A stretch of DNA of 64,000 nucleotides from Beroe forskalii (taxonomy: Eukaryota; Ctenophora; Nuda; Beroida; Beroidae), in NCBI GenBank assembly GCA_011033025.1, contig WFMF01000030.1, positions 682,001-746,000 on the forward strand, given 5' to 3'. A program made the translations under genes and the position numbers. The notes beneath the pieces are model-generated. The model worked only from the letters and a program-made list of their open reading frames with translations, was not told where the DNA came from and ran no database searches. Position 1 is the stretch's first letter; the number at the start of each line of letters is the position of its first letter. Positions 56,857 through 64,000 of the stretch are shown here, one piece after another.

Positions 56857-57182
56857 CCGGAGTTCGGCGAACTCGTTCGCCGCGAACGAGTCCGCCGCGA
56901 ACTCCAAAAAATAGTTCGCCAACCAAAAATTTTAAGTTCGCTGCGAACTAGTTCGCGGCGAACTAGTTCGCCAGTTTGCGGCGAACTCCGCGCGGGTTCG
57001 CCTGAGTTCGCTCGAGTTCGCCCGGAGTTCGGCGAACGTCTGGCGAACTCTCGGCGAACTTCAGCGGAGTTCGCCAAGGAAAAAAATTGGCGAACTGTCG
57101 GCGAACGCTGGCGAACTCGCGCGGAGTTCGCGCGGGTTCGCCTGAGTTCGCCCGGGTTCGCGGCGAACTAAAGTTCGCGGCC
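56857..57182. repeat. Palindromic GTTCGCGGCGAACT minisatellite
   Basis: Degenerate units of GTTCGCCGCGAAC / GAGTTCGGCGAACT fill the tract on both strands around an AAAAAAATTGG centre (about 57080). It behaves like a fold-back element. Open frames across it are artefacts. Confidence 0.7.
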
Positions 57183-58118
57183 TATTATGCCCTCCTGAGA
57201 CCTATGGTGATATTACATGGCGAAACCACAAAAATTAACGCGCTAAAAATACGTAATAACGTGAAAAATAGACTTTGACAAGTAGCACACAGCCGTCAGA
57301 CAGGTTGATGTGTAAATTTACATCCGGCCCGGATCAGAACAAATTAGTGCTAAATCGTTGGTGGTGTGTCTTGCAGGAAGAATTACAGATTTTGCCATCA
57401 ACCCCACTGCTGTAAATCTTGATAAAGACGTCACTTGAACATTTTGTTCATCGTGGAATGTATAAATTCTATTACCACAGAATGCATATCTATGTTTGTC
57501 CCATCCAAATTATGCAAATTCGATTGACACTACTGAGTTGCTATCATATAAGGGTTATAGGTTCGTTTCCCGACCTATAACCCCGGAAAATCCGGGGTTA
57601 TAGGGTCGGTAACATTCCACATAACATAAGGGTTATAGGATCTGACCGACCCTATAATATAGAAATACCCCGATGTATATGGTAGCAAATAAGGGCTTAT
57701 GAGCTATGTAATAGGATTATATAAATATTGAGTAGCTTGCTACGAAATATTTATATCTAATTTATCACGCGACACTCGAAGAGTGGAGCCGTGATAAATT
57801 TAGATATGTTATGAATGGCTTTCGCTAAAGTAATATAATAGTCGAACGTGTTTTGCATATTTGTAACACGTAGGTTATATGTAGCTGTGGTTTGGGGATG
57901 ACTGTGAATAATATCCATCTTGGGGCTATAAATTACATGAGGATACAAAGAAGACGCATGATATCTTGGCGTGTGAATTAGCAAAGATCTATTTTATATG
58001 ATGTTGATGTAGAGAAGATATAACATTGATGCGGTGTCGGATTTATCAAATAGAGCTCATGTAATAGATGGGTTTTTCATTTAGCATCTTACTATATATA
58101 ATGCGTGTTGTTAATCAG
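57183..58118. other. No gene; several AT-rich hairpins
   Basis: There is a hairpin around CCTATAACCCCGGAAAATCC (about 57569-57602) and another pairing ATCTAATTTATCACG with CGTGATAAATTTAGAT (about 57754-57806). No coding exon is recognised. Confidence 0.5.
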
Positions 58119-58392
58119 GGCGCTGGCAAGCGCCCGCAGCCACGGAAAAAAACCCGAGGGCATCCGAGAGTCAGCATCCCCGGCCCGAAGGGCCGGGGAT
58201 GCCGCCAAAACATCTGCCCGAAGGGCAGATGCCCGGCCCGAAGGGCCGAGGGCAGCCTAACAGGCCAGCAGTCCGGCCCGAAGGGCCAGGACTGCTGACA
58301 GACACTCTAACAAGCCAGTAGTACCAGCATGAAGTGCTAAAAGTGGTAGCGGAACCGTTTTTCAAGTATTGAAAAATACGTTTGCCAGCGCC
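58119..58392. repeat. Multi-hairpin fold-back with GAA-capped stems
   Basis: The outer arms GGCGCTGGCAAGCG (58119) and CGTTTGCCAGCGCC (58379-58392) pair. Between them are consecutive hairpins with the same cap: 58174-58202 (13 bp stem, perfect), 58211-58231 (9 bp, perfect), about 58231-58253 (imperfect) and 58267-58298 (14 bp with one bulge). Three share the core GGCCCGAAGGGCC and the second has the shorter CCCGAAGGG. No coding function is seen. Confidence 0.8.
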
Positions 58393-58744
58393 TATTATAT
58401 AAAAATACAGTAAATCGAAAATCGCGATTTTCGAGTCACGCTTTCAACCTGTTAATTTGATCCTTTAGTCACGAAAATTTGCAGACATAGTCCATGGCAT
58501 GAATAACAAACCCTGTAAATTTCATGAAAATCGACCGGGTCGTTTCCTCACAATAAATTATCAAAAAAACGCTATTTTATCAAAAATTAGAACATGGACT
58601 ACGACCCGACCCGACTCGATGATAAAAATTGTGTTTGAGTGTTCTCGAGAACCATAAAAGATAGAATTATAATCTAAACGGCATATGAAACTTCAGCATG
58701 ATGTGCGTGCACTAGGCTATATAAAATTTTAAATTGAAAATTCC

Positions 58745-59935
58745 TTAATTGGTTGGTGGCCAATTAAATCAATTATCGCAAATAACTTAAAAAGTAAAAA
58801 TGATAGCGTCTTAGTTTTAACGGCATCATAAAATTTAGTCAAAACTACAATTAATACGTTTAATTTAAGTATCGGTTGCCAACCGCTTAATTAGTTAATT
58901 GACCAATTAAATCAATTATTGCAGATAACTTAAAAAGTAAAAATGATAGCGTCTTAATTCCAACGGCGTCATTAACATACGCCGAAAGTACGATTTATTT
59001 GTTCGATTTAAGTACCGGTTGCCAACCGCTTAATTAGTTAATTGGCCAATTAAAGTAATTATCGCGTATAACTTCAAAAAGTAAAATGATAGCGTCTTAA
59101 TTTTAACGGCATCATTAACATACGACGGTAATACGTTTTATTCGTTCGATTTAAGTACCGTTTGCCAACCGCTTAATTAGTTAATTGGCCAATTAAAGTA
59201 ATTATCGCCTATAACTGAAAAGTAAGAATGATAGCGACTTAATTTCTACGGCATCAGTAACTTACGTCGAAATTACGATTTATTTATTTAATCTAAGTAC
59301 CGGTTGCCCGCTTAATAAGTTAATTGGCCAATTAAAGTAATTATCGCCTATAACTCAAAAGTAAAAATGATAGCGACTTAATTTCTACGGCACGAGTAAC
59401 ACGTCCAAATTACGATTTATTCGTTTAATCTAAGTACCGGTTGCCCGCCGCTTAATTAGTTAATTGGCCAATTAAAGTAATTCGCCTATAACTCAAAAAA
59501 CAAGAATGATAGCGACTTAATTTCTACGGCACGAGTAACTTACGTCAAAATTACGATTTATTCGTTTAATCTAAGTACCGGTTGCCCGCCGCTTAATTAG
59601 TTAATTGGCCAATTAGTAATTATCGCCTATAACTCAAAAGTAAAAATGATAGCGACTTAATTTCTACGGCACGAGTAACTTACGTCGAAATTACGATTTA
59701 TTCGTTTAATCTAAGTACCGGTTGCCCGCCAGCAATTTAATTGGCCAATTGCCCAATTATAGTAAATATCGCATATAACCCATAAAGTAAAAATGTTAGC
59801 GTCTCAATTTCAACGGCATCATCAATTTAAGCCAAAACTACGAGTAATTCGTTTAGTCGAAGTATAGGTTGCCAACCCCTTAATTAGTTTATTGACCAAT
59901 TAAAGTAATTATCGCATATAACTCAAAAAGTAGGG
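58745..59935 (+). repeat. ~140 bp satellite, about eight units
   Basis: Units repeat every 137-148 bp with landmarks AAAATGATAGCGTCTTAAT, CTACGGCACGAGTAAC, AAGTACCGGTTGCC and TTAGTTAATTGGCCAATTAA. The first and last units are the most diverged, and the middle ones share GACTTAATTTCTACGGCA. Confidence 0.85.
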
Positions 59936-61197
59936 TGCACCAAAAAAATTAAATTTTTGGTGCTCAACCCCTGAGCGATAGATCTCGGTGAGACAAGACC
60001 GAGGATATCCGGTTTTTTGAAATTGGACCCCGGGAACCCCTGGAGCGTTGACGATTTGTATAGGCCATACTTGTATGGAAGGCGCGGTATGGCGTGGCCA
60101 TCCGCGGATTCTACGCGCGCTTATATCCGCGCGCGCAAGATTCTGCTGCAGTTCCGCGAGATATAGATCGAAGTAATGTGTATTTGACCGATATTTGCTA
60201 GATCGAAGTAGGGTGTACTTGACCGTTATTTCAAGGAATTGAATCAAATATAGTTTACAACAAAGGCGGAAGGCCGTGTTTATTGAAATATCACACACTA
60301 CTAGCTCCGAATGTTAATGAGGGTGAACCGTGAAGTGGTGATGAAGCTGAGCATTTGGTAAACTGATCGACATAGTATGGGCTATTGGGGTGGGATGAAG
60401 CAAATGACAGGACCAGTATGATATGCTGCTGTGCATGTTGATGTAGAACGACAGGGGACAATCCTGCTCACTAGGGGACAATGTACATTGTACTCCCGTA
60501 TGTACTGTGTAGTGTCGGTGTGTAAGTGTTAGACTTGTGTAGCCGTAGGTCGGATGTAACCAGAAAATTTATAGATTTATCGCAAGCACGGTTTGCTGTC
60601 AGGGTAAGGGAGGCTGTACATCACTTCTTCTTCAAACAGCGGAACAGCACTGCACTGCTCCGTTCTGGTTCTTCCTGAACTAGTGGAGGGAAGCATCATC
60701 AATGCTCAACTTCGTCTTATCCGTAGAAGTTTGAAGAAGACGGGTGAAGGCGCGGGCTGAGGCTGAGCTCACATCAGCTCCATCAACTGCGAGGGAGCAG
60801 CTGGGATGATGTTGATGGTCGTACGTCATCGGAGGTGGAGGCAGGCAGTTGGGAGGTGATGGGGAGGAACCTCGAGGTAACCATAGGCATAAGTTCAGTG
60901 CTCGTTACTGACAGGATGAAATGTGATCTGAGCTTATTTCAGGCTTAGAACTTCAGGTGTGTCAGCAGCATAACAGGGGTTCGGATATCTACATGATATG
61001 GAACAGATCACATGACCCTGATTGGGTCATGCGTGTGAATCGACTCGTGATACAGTAGAATCGAATAATATTGCGTATTTCGCCCATGTTGTGCTGAAAT
61101 TTAATTTTATTAACACTCTTTTAATCCTCTTTCGCTCAGTACTCAGATAATCAACCTCGCGCTGAACTATAAAAAAAAGAACTACCGATTTGCGTTG
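59936..61197. other. No gene recognised
   Basis: An open minus-strand frame (60298-59909, 129 codons) has no family features and overlaps the satellite edge; I do not call it. Two GGGGACAAT strings (60453, 60473) recur in the spacer at 61970-62070. Confidence 0.4.
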
Positions 61198-61720
61198 CTT
61201 TCACTCACGCTTTATCCATCTACCCATACACTGATCACGCTACATCCATCTACCCATACACTCACGCTACACACATCTACCCATACACTCACGCTACATC
61301 GATCTTCCCATACACTCACGCTACACTCATCTACCCATACACTGATCACGCTACACTCATCTACCCATACACTCACGCTACATCCTTCTTCCCATACACT
61401 CACTTCCTCATCTACCCATACTGATCACGCTACATCCAGCTACCCATACACTCATCCATCCTACCCCATACACTCCGCTACACACTCACTCATCTACCCA
61501 TACAATCACGCTACATCATCTACCCATACACTCACTACATCAATTCCTTACCTTTCACTGACCTTCATCCATCTACCCATACATTCACTTCACATACATC
61601 TTCCATACACTCACAACCTCATCTACCCATACACTCACTACACTCATCTAACCATACACTCACGCTACATCCATCTACCCATACACTCACGCTACACTCA
61701 TCTACCCATACACTCAGTCC
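61198..61720 (-). repeat. 27 bp minisatellite array, first orientation
   Basis: Degenerate units of CATCTACCCATACACTCACG + CTACACT. It is the reverse complement of the array at 62505-64000, with more indels, so it looks older or less homogenised. Confidence 0.85.
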
Positions 61721-62504
61721 CCACTCAGTTGTACTCAAATCCGTTTAGAACACGTAAAACTAAATGTTGCGTCCGTTTGCACTAGACTCTCAACATTTCG
61801 AGTCTAAAGCACAAAAAACGCAACAATTACTTGAATTAAACGGTTTGAGTGCAACAATGTGTGACTATACTGATAACTCTATTGATATCTATGATAGCTC
61901 ATTATGAGTCTCTCAACATTCTCACTCCAAACGATACTTTTAGCCGCTGTTTTCCCAGAATGAGGGACAAAGGTGGGGACAAAAAGTGGGGACAATCCGG
62001 TCGCCCAGAACGTGGGAGTTCTCACGCTCTCGCTCACTCAGTAATTGTCCCCATCCTCGGAGATTGTCCCCTTCTTGTAAACGGGATGATTCAAATTTAA
62101 ATATATGATGAATCAAGCATCAATACAGATTTAATCGAGTTATAGATTAATCAAGTATTGTGAATCGACTATTGCTTAAGTGTGACCCAATTGCAATGCT
62201 ATTTCTATAGAAGTATATATGTAAGCTCAGTAGGCTCTGTTAGAGCTTAGTTGATACTAGACATCGCAGACAGTGTCACCCCCGTCATTGGATAAGGTAT
62301 AGCTACAAGTTCATCCAAGATATAATTTTGACTCAGATGAGATGGGCTTAGCAATACCGGCTTCTGATGCGGCTGGTATTCAAATTTTATCCCCAACCCC
62401 ATAATATTTTTTAAACCGTCATTTTACCGTCCTTTGAGCGAATTATTGCAGGAGTCCCCTGGGGGTCCTGCGGCAGTTATACCACGCGGGAGAACCTATG
62501 GAGC
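61721..62504. other. Spacer between the inverted minisatellite arrays
   Basis: About 0.8 kb of unique-looking, non-coding sequence with a GTTCTCACG / CGTGGGAGT palindrome near 62010-62030. No gene is recognised. Confidence 0.5.
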
Positions 62505-64000
62505 TATGAGGTAGGTACGGGTCCGAGTAATATGGTTGTATGGGTAGATGAGTATAGCGTCAGTGTATACGTGTATGGGTACTGGTAGATGAGTGTAGTG
62601 AAATGTATGGTAGATGAGTGCATGAGTAAAGGGTAGATGGATGTAGCATGAGTTTATGGCAGATGAGTGTAGCGTGAGTGTATGGGTAGATATATAGCGT
62701 GAGCTCCTGGGTAGATTCCGCATGAGTGTATGGGTAGATGGATGCAGCATGAATGTATGGGTAGATGAGTGTAGCGTGAGTGTATGGGAAGATGAGGGGT
62801 AGCGTGCGGGTAGATGAGTGAACTTGAGTGTATGGGTAGATGGAGTGCGCGTGAGTGTATGTGATTGGGTGAGGTAAGGGTAGATGGATGTAGCATGAGT
62901 CCAGATGGTAGACATGTAAGTGAGTGTATGGGCAGATGAGTGTAGTGAGTGTATGGGCAGATGAGTATGTATGTTAGATGGATGTAGCGTGAGTGTGGGG
63001 TAGATGAGTGTAGCATGAGTGTATGGGTAGATGGATGTAGCATGAGTTTATGGGTAGATGAGTGTAGCGTGAGTGTATCGTGAGTGTATGGGTAGATGAG
63101 TGTAGCATGAGTGTATGGGTAGATGGATGCAGCATGAATGTATGGGTAGATGAGTGTAGCGTGAGTGTATGGGTAGATGAGTGTAGCGTGAGTGTATGGG
63201 AAGATGAGTGTAGCGTGAGTGTATGGGTAGATGAGTGTAGCGTGAGTGTATGGGTAGATGGATGTAGCGTGAGTGTATGGGTAGATGAGTGTAGCGTGAG
63301 TGTATGGGTAGATGGATGTAGCATGAGTTTATGGGTAGATGAGTGTAGCGTGAGTGTATGGGTAGATGAGTGTAGCATGATCAGTTTATGGGTAGATGGA
63401 TGTAGCGTGAGTGTATGGGTAGATGGATGCAGCGTGAATGTATGGGAGTATGGGTAGATGAGTGTAGCATGAGTGTATGGGTAGATGGATGTAGCATAAG
63501 TTTATGGGTAGATGAGTGTAGCGTGAGTGTATGGGTAGATGAGTATAGCGTGAGTGTATGGGTAGATGAGTGTAGCATGAGTGTAGCATGAGTGTATGGG
63601 TAGATGGATGCAGCATGAATGTATGTGTAGATGAGTGTAGCGTGAGTCTTAGGAGTCTATGGGTAGATGAGTGTAGCGTGAGTGTATGGGAAGATGAGTG
63701 TAGCGTGAGTGTATGGGTAGATGAGTGTAGCGTGAGTGTATGGGTAGATGGATATAGCGTGAGTGTATGGGTAGATGAGTGTAGCGTGAGTGTATGGGTA
63801 GATGAGTGTAGCATGAGTGTATGGGTAGATAAGTGTTGCGTGAGTGTATGAGTAGATGGATGTAGCGTGAGTGTATGGGTAGATGAGTGTAGCGTGAGTC
63901 TATGGGTAGATGAGTGTAGCGTGAGTGTATGGGAAGATGAGTGTAGCGTGAGTGTATGGGTAGATGAGTGTAGCGTGAGTGTATGGGTAGATGGATGTAG
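62505..64000 (+). repeat. 27 bp minisatellite array, second orientation, runs off the window
   Basis: Units of GTGTAGCGTGAGTGTATGGG + TAGATGA alternate with GATGTAGC / GATGCAGC variants, about 50 copies. Because 27 is divisible by three the array stays open in several frames (MSVWVDECS repeats), which explains the long open frames on both strands. It is most regular after about 63000. Confidence 0.9.

Noticed and set aside
59909-60298. 129-codon minus-strand frame
   Set aside because: Overlaps satellite sequence, has no recognisable motif and no linked exons or promoter.
61195-61785. 196-codon Thr/His/Ser-rich frame
   Set aside because: Product of the 27 bp minisatellite, whose unit length is divisible by three.
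63080-63457. Open frame with MSVWVDECS repeats
   Set aside because: Minisatellite translation; equally open on the opposite strand.

Overview
The window looks like nuclear DNA of an animal, probably an invertebrate. Genes are split by GT-AG introns with consistent phases, and the products are animal types: a seven-transmembrane receptor with LDL-receptor class A modules, a PIM-like kinase, a Mu-like glutathione S-transferase and the proteasome adaptor ECM29. The sequence does not let me place the species. All exon models come from reading splice sites and family similarity by eye.

Bases 1 to about 15,400 are mostly a graveyard of repeats. They hold a 66-108 bp miniature transposon with 8-9 bp target duplications, two large adjoining hairpins, ORF1-like retroelement remains ending in a minisatellite and poly-A, and a 1.94 kb fold-back element with an 8 bp target duplication. 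They also hold a stray copy of one ECM29 exon plus about 0.9 kb of its intron. One acidic 101-codon reading frame (3321-3626, minus) may be a gene.

From 15,489 to 23,772 there are two plus-strand genes. The first is an 8-exon acid-sphingomyelinase-like phosphodiesterase homologue whose metal-ligand motifs are all degraded (a likely pseudoenzyme). The second is a 4-exon Nudix CoA-diphosphatase-like gene.

From 24,811 to 44,620 lie 19 exons of a plus-strand ECM29/ECPAS-like gene, roughly the N-terminal half of the protein. Four other genes sit in its introns: an intronless alpha/beta hydrolase with a cysteine in the nucleophile elbow, a minus-strand Mu-like GST, a minus-strand LDLa-GPCR and a tiny TATA-driven gene for a 37-residue Ala/Glu-rich peptide. 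One intron is largely a tandem array of its own 5' splice site, and another carries three copies of its 3' splice site.

From 45,114 to 56,567 come a single-exon PIM-like kinase (minus) and three tandem MFS transporter copies. The third copy is intact. The first two belong to a recent ~4 kb duplication, are near-identical and carry homopolymer frameshifts; only the second carries a 720 bp MITE.

From 56,700 to the end I see no gene. The tract holds palindromic minisatellites, a 274 bp multi-hairpin fold-back, a ~140 bp satellite (about eight units) and two oppositely oriented arrays of a 27 bp minisatellite, the last running off the window.
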